Source: Hungatella effluvii (GTDB taxonomy: Bacteria; Bacillota; Clostridia; Lachnospirales; Lachnospiraceae). Taken from it: DNA of 64,000 nt. The position numbers and the translations under genes were made by a program. Below, one piece after another: positions 1 to 9,006 of the stretch (its first letter is position 1; the number at the start of each line of letters is the position of its first letter). The stretch lies in assembly GCF_003201875.1 (NCBI RefSeq), contig NZ_QJKD01000008.1:186001-250000 (forward strand), read 5' to 3'. A model generated the notes under the pieces. That model did not search any database. It was given only the letters and a program-made list of their open reading frames with translations, and was not told the DNA's origin.

Positions 1-141
1 GGCGCCCCTGGTGGGGAGTGAACTGTTACGATTTTCGACATTATTTTTAAAAAAAGGACAAAAATCCCTGTTCAATTCATTATCAGAATGATATAATATT
101 TATTATCATATGTTGTATTGGTAATGGAAGGGATCCTGATC

Positions 142-1020
142 ATGAATTTAAGACATCTTACTATCTTCAAAACCGTCTGTGAAGAGGGCAGTATTACCGG
201 AGCGGCGAAAACGCTGTCCATGACGCAGCCGGCTATCTCTCACGCGATCAATGAACTGGAGGAATCCGTAGGCGCCTCTCTTTTCGACCGCGTTTCCAGG
301 AAAATCGTCATCAATGAGAACGGCAAATTCTATCTCTCTAAAGTGATACCGCTTCTGGAGCTCTATCACGATCTTGAAACCTGTTCCGGCTCCTTAAACC
401 GCCAGACTCCTCTTCGGATCGGCTCCTGTGTGACTCTGGCCAGTTTCCTGCTGCCCGGAGTTATTTCCCGTTTTATGAAAAGCAATCCGGAGTCCGTCGT
501 CAAGGTCACGGTGAATAATTCAAAAGAGATTGCACAGCTGCTGCTGAAAAATGAGCTGGATATCGGTCTGATCGAGGGCGTGGTGCTGGGCGAACAGTTG
601 GAGAAGATTCCATTTTCCTCCTATCCGCTGGCCGTCATCTGCGCTCCCGACCATCCATTCGCCCGCCCGGCCAGCCAGCCCGTATCCCTGGAACGCCTCG
701 TGGAAGAACCCCTCATCCTGCGCGAGGAGGGCTGCACGATCAGAGACACCTTCGACTGCGCCCTGACTCTGCACAACTTAACCGCCGTGCCGCTGTGGTC
801 CAGCACCAATTCCGACGTAATCGTCCAGGCCGCCCGTGAGAACCTGGGAGTAGGCGTCGTTCCCCGAATCTTTGCAGACCCCTACATTCAGCGCGGGGAG
901 ATTGTGGAGATAGACGTAAAGGAATTTGATGTCAGCTGTATGAACCACGTGGTATTTAATAAAGATAAATTTCAGAGCGAAAGTTTCCAGGCGTTTATTA
1001 ATCTGGTGCTATTCGATTAA
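142..1020 (+). CDS. LysR family transcriptional regulator
   Basis: A 292-residue LysR-type DNA-binding regulator. Residues about 1-60 form the winged helix-turn-helix (starts MNLRHLTIFKTVCEEGS, with the typical AAKTLSMTQPAISHAINELE recognition region). The rest is a LysR substrate-binding domain with the usual two-lobed fold. I start it at 142 and not at 118, because GGAAGGGA at 126-133 lies 8 bases before this ATG and the protein then begins as family members do. A TATAAT at 92-97 could be its -10 box. The gene is convergent with the GH88 operon that ends at 1075, so it is not obviously that operon's regulator; LysR regulators usually control divergent genes, which would lie left of the window. 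The ligand cannot be read from the sequence. Confidence 0.9.
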   Translation: MNLRHLTIFKTVCEEGSITGAAKTLSMTQPAISHAINELEESVGASLFDRVSRKIVINENGKFYLSKVIPLLELYHDLETCSGSLNRQTPLRIGSCVTLASFLLPGVISRFMKSNPESVVKVTVNNSKEIAQLLLKNELDIGLIEGVVLGEQLEKIPFSSYPLAVICAPDHPFARPASQPVSLERLVEEPLILREEGCTIRDTFDCALTLHNLTAVPLWSSTNSDVIVQAARENLGVGVVPRIFADPYIQRGEIVEIDVKEFDVSCMNHVVFNKDKFQSESFQAFINLVLFD

Positions 1021-1074
1021 TCTTGTTATCCAAAAAGTACGGCGGCGAAACAGGCTATTAACAAATCCACTATA

Positions 1075-2232
1075 CTACCACAGAAAAACCTCTTTCCCCG
1101 CAAGCTTCATCAACGCCTCCAGAAAGTAGTAATCACCATATATAATCGAAAATTCGTGTTCCGTGTCGTGGTAGGCCGCCGTACATTTCTCCAGCAGCTG
1201 ATCTTCTTCCTCATTCCAATTGCACCGTTCCGAAGCAAGCGTTCTCAAAAGGCGCAGCGCCGCCTGCAGATAGACACGGCTTTCCCTGCCCTTTTCCTGC
1301 TTTGCAATCTCAATAAGCCCGCAGGCGCCGATGGCGGCGGCGGTGGAGTCTTCCAGCCCGCAGTCCTCCGGCTGCCGGAAATCCACCGGAATCAGATTGC
1401 TCTCCGGAATATTAGCGATAAAGTAGTTGGCGATTTTCTTGGCGGTGTCGAGATACTTTCTGTCATTCGTGTGTAAGTAGCTCAGGACAAATCCGTATAA
1501 GCCCCACGTCTGGCCTCTGGTCCAGGAAGAGCCTTCGCCGTATCCCTGGCCTCCGTAGTCTCTGACCATCTCCCCCGTCTCAGGATTGAATTCCACGATA
1601 TGACGGACAGACCCGTCAGCCCTGACAAATGCATTCATCGCAGTATCCGCGTGATCCACGGCGATCTCATAGAATCTCGGGTCCTTCGTCTCCTCAAAAG
1701 CCCAGTAAAGCAGCGGAAGGTTCATCATACAGTCGATGATGGCCCAGCCGCGGTTGTCTTCCTGCCGATACCCCATTCCGTCATTCCAGGCCCGTAAGAA
1801 CCTGCCCCGCGGATTGTAGCGGCCCGCCAGGTTACAGGCGGCCAGCATACTGCGGTTTTTCGACTTCCCGTCACCGGTCAGACGGTAATCGGCAACGGAG
1901 GTCAGAAGCCACTTAAATCCATTGTCATGGGTCAGCCCTTCCGCGCACATTAAGTTTCTGTCCATCTTCTCTTCCGTTTCCACGGCGATTTTCTTATATT
2001 CCTCATCCTGGGTCAGAGCGTACATCTGCCACATCATGCCTCCCCAGAATCCGTTGGTCCACCAGTCTATCTGGTCATCCCCCGACCGGTCGTCATGGAC
2101 GCCGTCAACGGTCGTATACGGGATCTTGTGGGCGGATCGTCCGCTCACCTTCTTAAGTTTCTCTTCCGTCCTCTTCAGCGTTTCGCCGGCCCATGCCAGT
2201 TCCTCTTTCTTTAATGGTAATTGTTCTTTCAT
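1075..2232 (-). CDS. ugl: GH88 unsaturated glucuronyl hydrolase (UGL), copy 1
   Basis: A 385-residue glycoside hydrolase family 88 protein with the (alpha/alpha)6-barrel pattern. It removes the 4,5-unsaturated uronic acid that polysaccharide lyases leave on the non-reducing end. The two catalytic aspartates of the family are present: D103 in THDNGF and D167 in IIDCMMN. The SSWTRGQTWGLYGF and CTAAYHDTEHEFSIIYGDYYF blocks are also typical. There is no signal peptide, so it acts in the cytoplasm on imported oligosaccharide. It is the last gene of a minus-strand operon after lplC (16-base gap), with GGAGG before the start. The upstream lyase in the same operon would make its substrate. A paralogue lies at 43874-45019. 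The exact glycan (hyaluronan, chondroitin, heparan or another uronan) cannot be decided here. Confidence 0.93.
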   Translation of the reverse strand: MKEQLPLKKEELAWAGETLKRTEEKLKKVSGRSAHKIPYTTVDGVHDDRSGDDQIDWWTNGFWGGMMWQMYALTQDEEYKKIAVETEEKMDRNLMCAEGLTHDNGFKWLLTSVADYRLTGDGKSKNRSMLAACNLAGRYNPRGRFLRAWNDGMGYRQEDNRGWAIIDCMMNLPLLYWAFEETKDPRFYEIAVDHADTAMNAFVRADGSVRHIVEFNPETGEMVRDYGGQGYGEGSSWTRGQTWGLYGFVLSYLHTNDRKYLDTAKKIANYFIANIPESNLIPVDFRQPEDCGLEDSTAAAIGACGLIEIAKQEKGRESRVYLQAALRLLRTLASERCNWNEEEDQLLEKCTAAYHDTEHEFSIIYGDYYFLEALMKLAGKEVFLW

Positions 2233-2248
2233 ATTTTCGTCTCCTCCG

Positions 2249-3142
2249 TCAACCTTTCACTGATCCAATCATAACGCCCTTTACAAAGTATTTTTGAATA
2301 AACGGATAAATCACAAGCACGGGAACCATACTCACCACGATCAGCGCGTACTTGATTACGCCCGCCGCCTGGGCGAGCTGTGCCTGCAGCTCCGGATCCG
2401 TCACAGTGGATGGATCGATCTGATCCGCCATTAAGATCTCCCGCAAAAACAGGGTCAGCGGGTACAGTGCCTTGTCATGAAGATAGATCATGGCATTGAA
2501 GTAGGCATTCCAGTGGCCCACGCCGTAGAACAGCACCAGCACCGCCGCGATCGCCTTCGAAAGCGGCAGGACGATCCTGATAAAATACATGAAATCCGAG
2601 CAGCCGTCTATCCTGGCTGCCTCCAGCAGCTCTCCGGGAATTGAATTCTGGATAAATGTCTTTGCTATAATCAGGTTGTAGACCCCGATCGCCCCCGGAA
2701 GCAGCAGCGACCACACCGTATTCAGCAAATGCAGCTTCTGCACAAGTATGTACGACGTAATCATACCGCCGTTAAAGAACATGGTAAATGTAAAGACCAG
2801 CATGATCGCGTTCCGCCCCGGAAGATCGTCCCTGGACAGGCAGTAAGCCGCCGTCAGCGTCATGATAATATTGATTGCCGTCCCCACAAACGTGTAAAAC
2901 AGGGAGTTACGGAATCCCGTCCACACCGTCTTCGTATGAAACACGGTCTTGTACCCCTCGAGACTGAAATCCACCGGAAACAGGACCACCTTGCCGCTCT
3001 GCACCGCGGTGCCGGACGAAAACGACGCGCTGATCACATAGACACAGGGATACAGCACAAGGACAAAGAAAATCGTCAGGAGAGCCGTAATCACAACGTA
3101 AAACACTTTGTCATTCAGACTGTAATTCTTAAATTTCCGCAT
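2249..3142 (-). CDS. CUT1 sugar ABC transporter permease, LplC/YtcP type
   Basis: A 297-residue inner-membrane permease with six predicted membrane segments and the permease EAA loop (EAARIDGCSDFMYFIRI, about residues 185-200) that docks the ATPase. The N-terminal pattern and the ending (FVKGVMIGSVKG) are those of the LplC/YtcP subgroup, which pairs with LplB permeases and large LplA-type binding lipoproteins. These systems normally import oligosaccharides, often uronate-containing ones in Firmicutes. No ATPase gene lies in the operon; CUT1 systems of this type usually share a multitask ATPase (MsmK/UgpC-like) encoded elsewhere. It follows the LplB permease by 11 bases and has AAGGAGGG before its ATG. 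Confidence 0.9.
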   Translation of the reverse strand: MRKFKNYSLNDKVFYVVITALLTIFFVLVLYPCVYVISASFSSGTAVQSGKVVLFPVDFSLEGYKTVFHTKTVWTGFRNSLFYTFVGTAINIIMTLTAAYCLSRDDLPGRNAIMLVFTFTMFFNGGMITSYILVQKLHLLNTVWSLLLPGAIGVYNLIIAKTFIQNSIPGELLEAARIDGCSDFMYFIRIVLPLSKAIAAVLVLFYGVGHWNAYFNAMIYLHDKALYPLTLFLREILMADQIDPSTVTDPELQAQLAQAAGVIKYALIVVSMVPVLVIYPFIQKYFVKGVMIGSVKG

Positions 3143-3153
3143 TTTTGCCCTCC

Positions 3154-4104
3154 TTAAAAGATCCCATTGCCGCTCAGCTTCTTGCTCCCCCAGTTTGCTA
3201 TCATCAGAAGGATAAAGTTGATCACCGAGTTAAACATACTGATGGCCGTCGATAGCGAGAAATCATTGATTCCGCTGGCGAGTCCCACCTTGTATACATA
3301 GGTCGATATAATTTCACTGTAGTTCAGATTCAGATTATTCTGCATCAGCAGGACTTTCTCAAATCCCACATTCATGATGTTGCCAACCGCCAGAATCAGC
3401 ATAATGCTGGCGGTCGGGAGGATGGTTGGAACGTCGATGTAGAGCAGCCGCTGGAACCTGCTTGCCCCGTCAATCTCAGCCGCCTCATGAAGGGACTGGT
3501 CCACACCGGCCAGCGCTGCAATATAAATAATCGCGCTGTATCCCGTGCTCTGCCACACCCCCGACCAGACGTATATGTGCTTAAACAGCTTCCCGTCCGC
3601 CAGAATATTCGGCGCCGTCCTGTTGGTAAACATCGTATAAAGACTCCCATAGATTCCGCTCCGGTTGTTCAGCACCTGGAAAATCAGACCCACCATGACT
3701 ACGGTCGAGATAAAATACGGCACGTACGTGATCGTCTGGATCGCCTTCTTATACCGCTTCCCCAGCATTGCATTCAGCAGCAGCGCGAAGATAATGGGAA
3801 TTGGAAATGACACAGCGAGGCTGTATAAGGAGATCATCAGCGTATTTTTCATGATGATCGGGAATTTGTATGAGGTGAAGAACTTGACAAAGTTGTCAAG
3901 TCCCACCCATGCGCTGCCCCAGATTCCCTGCCTCACATTATATTTCTTAAACGCGATCACCAGACCGCCCATGGGGACGTATGCAAACACCGCTATGTAA
4001 ATGAGCGGTAGCAACAGCAGCAGATACAGCTGCCATCTGGCAAGAATCTGTCTCTTCAAATCTCTTTTGCCCGCAACCGGGCTGTCTTTTCTCTTTCCTG
4101 CCAC
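3154..4104 (-). CDS. CUT1 sugar ABC transporter permease, LplB type
   Basis: A 316-residue permease, partner of the LplC-type gene that follows. It has six predicted membrane helices and an EAA loop (EAAEIDGASRFQRLLYIDVP). I choose the GTG start at 4104. GGGGGAA at 4112-4118 sits 7 bases upstream of it, and this start leaves a normal 22-base gap to the binding-protein gene. The ATG at 4146 would add 14 residues, overlap the previous gene by 20 bases and has no ribosome site. The basic stretch before the first helix (KRDLKRQILARWQLYLLLLLP) is typical of LplB proteins. It forms the membrane channel of the oligosaccharide importer encoded by this operon. Confidence 0.88.
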   Translation of the reverse strand: MAGKRKDSPVAGKRDLKRQILARWQLYLLLLLPLIYIAVFAYVPMGGLVIAFKKYNVRQGIWGSAWVGLDNFVKFFTSYKFPIIMKNTLMISLYSLAVSFPIPIIFALLLNAMLGKRYKKAIQTITYVPYFISTVVMVGLIFQVLNNRSGIYGSLYTMFTNRTAPNILADGKLFKHIYVWSGVWQSTGYSAIIYIAALAGVDQSLHEAAEIDGASRFQRLLYIDVPTILPTASIMLILAVGNIMNVGFEKVLLMQNNLNLNYSEIISTYVYKVGLASGINDFSLSTAISMFNSVINFILLMIANWGSKKLSGNGIF

Positions 4105-4126
4105 AATAAGATTCCCCCAGATTCGT

Positions 4127-5842
4127 CTATTCCACAGAGCGGTCATAGGCCGCCTGCGCGCTCTTTTGCCACTCGTCGAGGCCCATTCCCTTTAGTTCTG
4201 ACATATAAGCATCCCATCCGCTCTCAATATCTCTTGCCCCGGTGATAAACTCTGCCATCGTCTGGTTTACATAAGTTGGTATGTTAGAAAGGGCTTCCTG
4301 AATCTTTCCTGCCTCATCCTCTGTATAGTGAAGAAGAGGAAGAACCTTCTCCGGATGTTTGTCAAAATAATACTCATAGCTCTTGGCATTTAGCTGTGTC
4401 TTGTCTTCCGGGTCGTAAGTTACCATGCCGTTTGCAACGGTGTTCATCTCCGCAAGGCTCGCATATCTCGGTGATACGCCGTGCCATGTCTTTGCTGCCG
4501 GCTCCAGCCAGTAGTTGGAGATATAAGCCAGCGTCACCTTGTCGTAGAGACCGGCCGCCACATAGGCATTGTTCATCTTCTCCAGTTCCGCCGGGTCTTC
4601 GGTATAATCAACACCCTTTTCACCGAATCTGGCTACCGTGGATGCCTCATGATCGTAGAACGCGTCTGCCAGTTTCACAGCCAGCTCTACATTTTTACAA
4701 CCATTAAAGATAAAGAATTCCTGGTTTGGCGAGTATTCTGTATATGGTGTATAGTTGGTTCCGTCCGGCCCCTTAACCGGATTTAAAATCTCCATTTCCA
4801 GGTAGTTGCTGTTGTTTGCCGCATCCGGATAGTTGGAGAGGGAGCCGAAGGACACCAGCCCCACCACATTGGTTTCCTCGTTTAAAGTAGCCTTAAACTG
4901 CGTATCGTCATCGGTAAAGATGGCCGGTGAGAGCAGGCCCTCCTTGTAAAGATCGTTCATGTAAGTCAATCCGGCCTTCCAGCCCTCCGTAGTAAACGGA
5001 GCGATAACAGTCTTTCCATCCTTGTCAAGGGCGAGGCCGCCGTTTAAATTGCCGCCGTTCCAGAATTCAAAGGAGTTCATGAGCGCAGCCGTGATATTCT
5101 GGCCGTAGCCGCCTGCCTGATAGCCGTAAGCGCCGATCTCATCCTGCACGCCGTTTCCGTTGGGATCCTGATCATGGAACGCCTTCAATACGGTTTTCAG
5201 TTCATCCGTTGTCGTCGGCATGGTCAGTCCCAGCTTGTCGATCCACGCTTTATTGATAAACATACGATTGGGCGTCACATTCCAGGTCTCCGGTTCATAT
5301 TTGGATAAGCTGTACATGTTACCGTCCGCCATCGTCTGGGCCGCTTCCATCACCTTCTTGTCTTCTTCCGGGATTGCGTTGTAATTCGGCATCCTGGAAG
5401 CATCCTCTGTATATTCGTTTAAAGGCAGGAACACTCCGCTGCTGCCGTATTCCAATATTGTCTCCGGTGTCAGCGCGTTATCCACAATCAGCACATCCGG
5501 CAGATTGTCATTGGAGGTGGCCATCAGGGACACCTTTGTCCTGACCTCATCCGTAGCCGCCGGAAGCTGATAAAACTCAATCTCAATCCCCAGCTTGTCT
5601 TCCAGATATTTCGTGAAGTAGTTGTTATCGTAATCCGTCACATAGCTGTTTGTCTGGATCGCAACCACCAGCTTGTTGTCTCCGCTGCCCTGTGCCTCCG
5701 TAACAGCCGTCGTCGTATCGCCTCCTGTGCGGTCTGTTCCGCCTGCCGGCCCGCCGTTTCCTTTCTGGCAGCCCGATAATGCGGCTGCGGCCATCACTAC
5801 TGCCATTCCCAGCGCCGCTGCTCTCTTCCCATTTTTTTTCAT
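4127..5842 (-). CDS. Extracellular oligosaccharide-binding lipoprotein, LplA type
   Basis: A 571-residue solute-binding protein of the large LplA-like group of sugar-binding lipoproteins. It starts with a basic n-region, a hydrophobic core and a lipobox ending LSGC, so it should be lipid-anchored on the outer face of the membrane, and a Gly/Thr-rich linker follows the cysteine. The start codon overlaps the stop codon of the lyase gene (ATGA, 5839-5842), which implies translational coupling. It precedes the two permeases, so the three genes together encode an importer for the oligosaccharides cut by the operon's lyase and GH88 enzyme. Such 500-plus-residue binding proteins usually bind oligosaccharides rather than monosaccharides. 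Confidence 0.9.
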   Translation of the reverse strand: MKKNGKRAAALGMAVVMAAAALSGCQKGNGGPAGGTDRTGGDTTTAVTEAQGSGDNKLVVAIQTNSYVTDYDNNYFTKYLEDKLGIEIEFYQLPAATDEVRTKVSLMATSNDNLPDVLIVDNALTPETILEYGSSGVFLPLNEYTEDASRMPNYNAIPEEDKKVMEAAQTMADGNMYSLSKYEPETWNVTPNRMFINKAWIDKLGLTMPTTTDELKTVLKAFHDQDPNGNGVQDEIGAYGYQAGGYGQNITAALMNSFEFWNGGNLNGGLALDKDGKTVIAPFTTEGWKAGLTYMNDLYKEGLLSPAIFTDDDTQFKATLNEETNVVGLVSFGSLSNYPDAANNSNYLEMEILNPVKGPDGTNYTPYTEYSPNQEFFIFNGCKNVELAVKLADAFYDHEASTVARFGEKGVDYTEDPAELEKMNNAYVAAGLYDKVTLAYISNYWLEPAAKTWHGVSPRYASLAEMNTVANGMVTYDPEDKTQLNAKSYEYYFDKHPEKVLPLLHYTEDEAGKIQEALSNIPTYVNQTMAEFITGARDIESGWDAYMSELKGMGLDEWQKSAQAAYDRSVE

Positions 5843-7917
5843 GATACTTCTCCTCCTTTATGATTATTTCTCATTACTGCTTCCTGGAAGGAATACGTGC
5901 GGCCATCGGAAAAAGCCACTTCCATATCCCCATCCTCTATGTTTTCACCCCCGTAAACGCGACAGGCCGTGACCTCCCCTGCGCCGTGCGGGTATAAAAC
6001 CGTTACCATTCTAATAGTGTCAGACTCTACATGGGCGACGATACAGTTAATCTCCCGGTACATTCCCTGCTCGGTCCCTGTGGCCGCATACCCCTGCCAC
6101 TCCGGCTCTTCTCTCCCGCGGATTATTTCCATGGTTTTCCCGTTCCCGGAGACGCAGACGGCCATCTCCTCCAAGTCCACCCCCGCCTCCGTGATCACTG
6201 GATTTTCACTGTCCACATGCCACAGAAAATCGTATGTATGAGTATTCTGGGACTCCAGCCGGTCCACCACAAGGAAAAACGGATTCAGCCCCTCCGGCGC
6301 TTTTTTGATAAAATAGACCGATCTTGTATGACGCACTCCGGTCTCCCGGGGCGGAACATCGTCTTTTGCATTCTCCTCATTCTTTCCGGGTTTTCCCCAG
6401 TTCCAGTATTCCATACCGCCGTACGCCCCGTCATAGCAGCCTTCCGCCCAGTCACAGGAATCTCCGATTCCCCACTTCATCCCGGAAAGTTTTTCAATGT
6501 CGCTGTCTTCCCAGACATACGCGGCTCTTCGGTTCTGCCCCTTCTGGTCCACCAGGACCGTATTGTGTGCCCTGGAGGACAGACAGTAGCGTCTCATCTC
6601 GGAATCGTCGTAGGCATAATTTCCGCCTTCGGTCAGCAGGTACTTCCCCTGTGCGTAAATGAGTAAATTCAGCTTATCCTCATGCTGATGACCCCGTCCA
6701 AATGGCGCAGCGTCCAAAAGTCCCCAGACGCTGCCGCTCTCCCATCCATTTCTCATAATGAAGAAACCCGAATAGGGAAGTGCGGCTGACAAATAATCGG
6801 GACGGGTTCCCCGGGTTCCGCCGCTGGCCGCCCAAAGGATAGTTTCCGCCTTCTCTTCTCTTATGAAGGAAAGCTTTGGCTCCAGCAGTTTCCGGCTCTC
6901 CTCCCTCCTTCCATCGTTGATATCCGGCAGACATCCATCAGGCATCATAAGCTTCACATCAATCTCACATGCGGTTGTCAGCCGCTCCGTCATCCGTTCC
7001 GGGATCGGCACATCGAACGCCCTGGCCACCAGAATCAGCCGCTCGTAGTTATTGATTACAACATCATGATATCCCGTGGACAGTTCATACTGGAAGCCAT
7101 CCGGATAAATCTGATGCCCCAGCTCCTCCTCCAGCGCAGCAAACGCAGACTGAAGCCACTCTTCCCGCTGTTTAAACTGAGGATAGAGAATTCCAATCTG
7201 AGCCAGCCCGTTCATCTCCATAATCAGCCAGTTTCCATGCGTCCTGTTTCTGTAAAGCCTCTGCCCGTGTTCCCAGACCGATTGATACCATTCCACCAGA
7301 AGATCGTCGGTAAACGCCTCTGTATCAAAGAATGTGAAAAGCACGTACGGCCAGTTCGCTCCCATGCGGATCCCGCATTCGATCGTTCTCCAGCACTCGG
7401 TATCGTACCCGGATACTGACAGTTCCGGGCGTACCGCCTGGCGAACCCAGGAACGGAAAAATTCCGCAGCCTGATAAGCGTATGCCTCCTTCTTTGTTCG
7501 GTTGTACTCGTGAGCCAGCATCTTCCACTCATGATGGCGGTTCAGCTGCCACGTCCACTCCCTGTACTGATTATAGGTAGGATTGGCTTTCCAGTTTATC
7601 TCCCCCGCTGCCCCAAAATCACAGGGGACTCCCACCGATATCAGGACGTGCTTTTGCAGACGCTCACATGCCTCCTCATCCGTCTCACCCGGATATTTAT
7701 AGACGTTCTCCGGTTCCTCATACGGGATTGCTAAAAAGCGTTCCCTCCTCGCGGCAAGCCCGGACCGCAGCGAAGCTGCCAAAGCTCTTCTCGCCTGACC
7801 GTAATCATGGTTCTCTGCAAAATGACGCACTTCGCTCATATCCGGCCGGTCCAAATCGAGACAGCTATGGAAAAATGTCTCATCCGTAAGAAGAGGTCCA
7901 TTTTCTGTTTCCGGCAT
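5839..7917 (-). CDS. Heparinase II/III family polysaccharide lyase, cytoplasmic
   Basis: A 692-residue member of the heparinase II/III superfamily. The N-terminal two thirds form the alpha/alpha-toroid (NRTHGNWLIMEMNGLAQ block). The C-terminal part is the heparinase II/III-like beta-sandwich, with the family's GHQHEDKL motif at about residues 409-416 followed by a conserved glycine-rich strand. I start at 7917 because GAGGAGG lies 7 bases upstream; an in-frame ATG at 8037 has no ribosome site and adds an unrelated 40 residues. No signal peptide is present, so this lyase acts in the cytoplasm. It is the first gene of the operon with the LplABC-type importer and GH88, implying that a uronate-containing oligosaccharide is imported first and then split by beta-elimination. 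The substrate (heparan, hyaluronan, alginate or other) is not determined by the motifs. Confidence 0.85.
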   Translation of the reverse strand: MPETENGPLLTDETFFHSCLDLDRPDMSEVRHFAENHDYGQARRALAASLRSGLAARRERFLAIPYEEPENVYKYPGETDEEACERLQKHVLISVGVPCDFGAAGEINWKANPTYNQYREWTWQLNRHHEWKMLAHEYNRTKKEAYAYQAAEFFRSWVRQAVRPELSVSGYDTECWRTIECGIRMGANWPYVLFTFFDTEAFTDDLLVEWYQSVWEHGQRLYRNRTHGNWLIMEMNGLAQIGILYPQFKQREEWLQSAFAALEEELGHQIYPDGFQYELSTGYHDVVINNYERLILVARAFDVPIPERMTERLTTACEIDVKLMMPDGCLPDINDGRREESRKLLEPKLSFIREEKAETILWAASGGTRGTRPDYLSAALPYSGFFIMRNGWESGSVWGLLDAAPFGRGHQHEDKLNLLIYAQGKYLLTEGGNYAYDDSEMRRYCLSSRAHNTVLVDQKGQNRRAAYVWEDSDIEKLSGMKWGIGDSCDWAEGCYDGAYGGMEYWNWGKPGKNEENAKDDVPPRETGVRHTRSVYFIKKAPEGLNPFFLVVDRLESQNTHTYDFLWHVDSENPVITEAGVDLEEMAVCVSGNGKTMEIIRGREEPEWQGYAATGTEQGMYREINCIVAHVESDTIRMVTVLYPHGAGEVTACRVYGGENIEDGDMEVAFSDGRTYSFQEAVMRNNHKGGEVS

Positions 7918-8139
7918 CTTTATGCCTCCTCTCCAATATGTATTTTTCGTATGGCCGTATCGTACCATACCTCTCTGTCTTTTGGATACTGTCATTGAGT
8001 AAAAAGAATACCGGAGGGTAAGAAAATGGTATCTCATATTTTTCCTGCCCTCTCATATGGTAAGAATTCAAATTCTGCTTTCATTTTATATGGTTTTGTT
8101 GCATAATAAACGTATTGTTTAAAATAGGAGATTGAATAT

Positions 8140-8874
8140 ATGGATAAGAAAAAAGAATTTCTTGATTACCTCCTGGAAAGATTTCAAATTGAAAGAAAAA
8201 AGTTTGACCGATCAGGAATCTATGGTTATACCCAACGGTTATTAGCCTACAACTCTAATAAGATTGAGGGAAGTACATTAACAGAAGAACAGACTGCATC
8301 TCTGTTTGACACAGGTATTTTGCCGGGAACAGATGATTACTATAGAGCAAAAGATGTGGAAGAGATGAATGGACATTTTCTTATGTTTAATAAAATGCTG
8401 GAAACATTAGAGGAAGACTTAACACAAGACCTGATCAAACAATTTCATTATGAGTTTAAAAGTGGTGTATTTGAAGACCGGGCAAATGGGTATGCAATTG
8501 GAGATTATAAAAAAAGACCCAATATGATTGGCACATACCAGACTGCACGGCCGGAGGACGTAAAAAATGAGATCATTTCTTTATTACACTGGTATTGCAA
8601 ACAGGAGGTTAATCTTTCTGTTCTGGCCGAATTTCATGCCAAATATGAATGCATCCATCCGTTTCAGGATGGAAATGGCAGGACTGGAAGACTGATCATC
8701 TTTAGAGAATGCCTGAAAAATGGGCTTGTACCGATTATCATTGAAGATTCGAACAGATATCAATATTTGGAAGCGTTAAAACAATATAGGGAAGAAAAAA
8801 TTGTAAAAAATCTTGTTAAATTATTTGAGGAAGAACAGCAAGTCTATTATGATAAAGCGATTTATTTTATGTAA
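8140..8874 (+). CDS. Fic domain protein with N-terminal autoinhibitory motif
   Basis: A 244-residue Fic protein. The catalytic motif HPFQDGNGRTGR is complete at residues 173-184, including the catalytic His and the phosphate-binding GNGR. Residues 39-44, SNKIEG, match the S/TxxxE/G-type inhibitory helix motif that places a glutamate in the ATP site, here on the N-terminal side, so this is a class II-like self-inhibited Fic. The family usually transfers AMP to a protein hydroxyl group and some members remove it; the target is unknown. There is no separate antitoxin. The gene is visibly more AT-rich than its neighbours and lies alone between divergent and convergent genes, which suggests acquisition by transfer. 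AGGAGA 8 bases before the ATG supports the start. Confidence 0.93.
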   Translation: MDKKKEFLDYLLERFQIERKKFDRSGIYGYTQRLLAYNSNKIEGSTLTEEQTASLFDTGILPGTDDYYRAKDVEEMNGHFLMFNKMLETLEEDLTQDLIKQFHYEFKSGVFEDRANGYAIGDYKKRPNMIGTYQTARPEDVKNEIISLLHWYCKQEVNLSVLAEFHAKYECIHPFQDGNGRTGRLIIFRECLKNGLVPIIIEDSNRYQYLEALKQYREEKIVKNLVKLFEEEQQVYYDKAIYFM

Positions 8875-8944
8875 ACAATACGATTTGGCTTTTGATTCCT
8901 GGCTAAGATTTCTGCCGTCACAGAATGTACCATCAAAATAACAT

Positions 8945-8983
8945 AAGGGACAGCGCTGATAAAATTCCTTCAGGCTGTCCCTT
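8945..8983. terminator. Stem-loop between convergent fic and the AraC-type regulator
   Basis: AAGGGACAGC (8945-8954) and GCTGTCCCTT (8974-8983) form a perfect 10-bp stem with a 19-base loop. It lies between the 3' ends of two convergent genes, as bidirectional terminators do. There is no strong T-run on either side, so termination is inferred from position and stem only. Confidence 0.5.
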
Positions 8984-9006
8984 GTATGATCTGGCATAAA
9001 AGTCCC

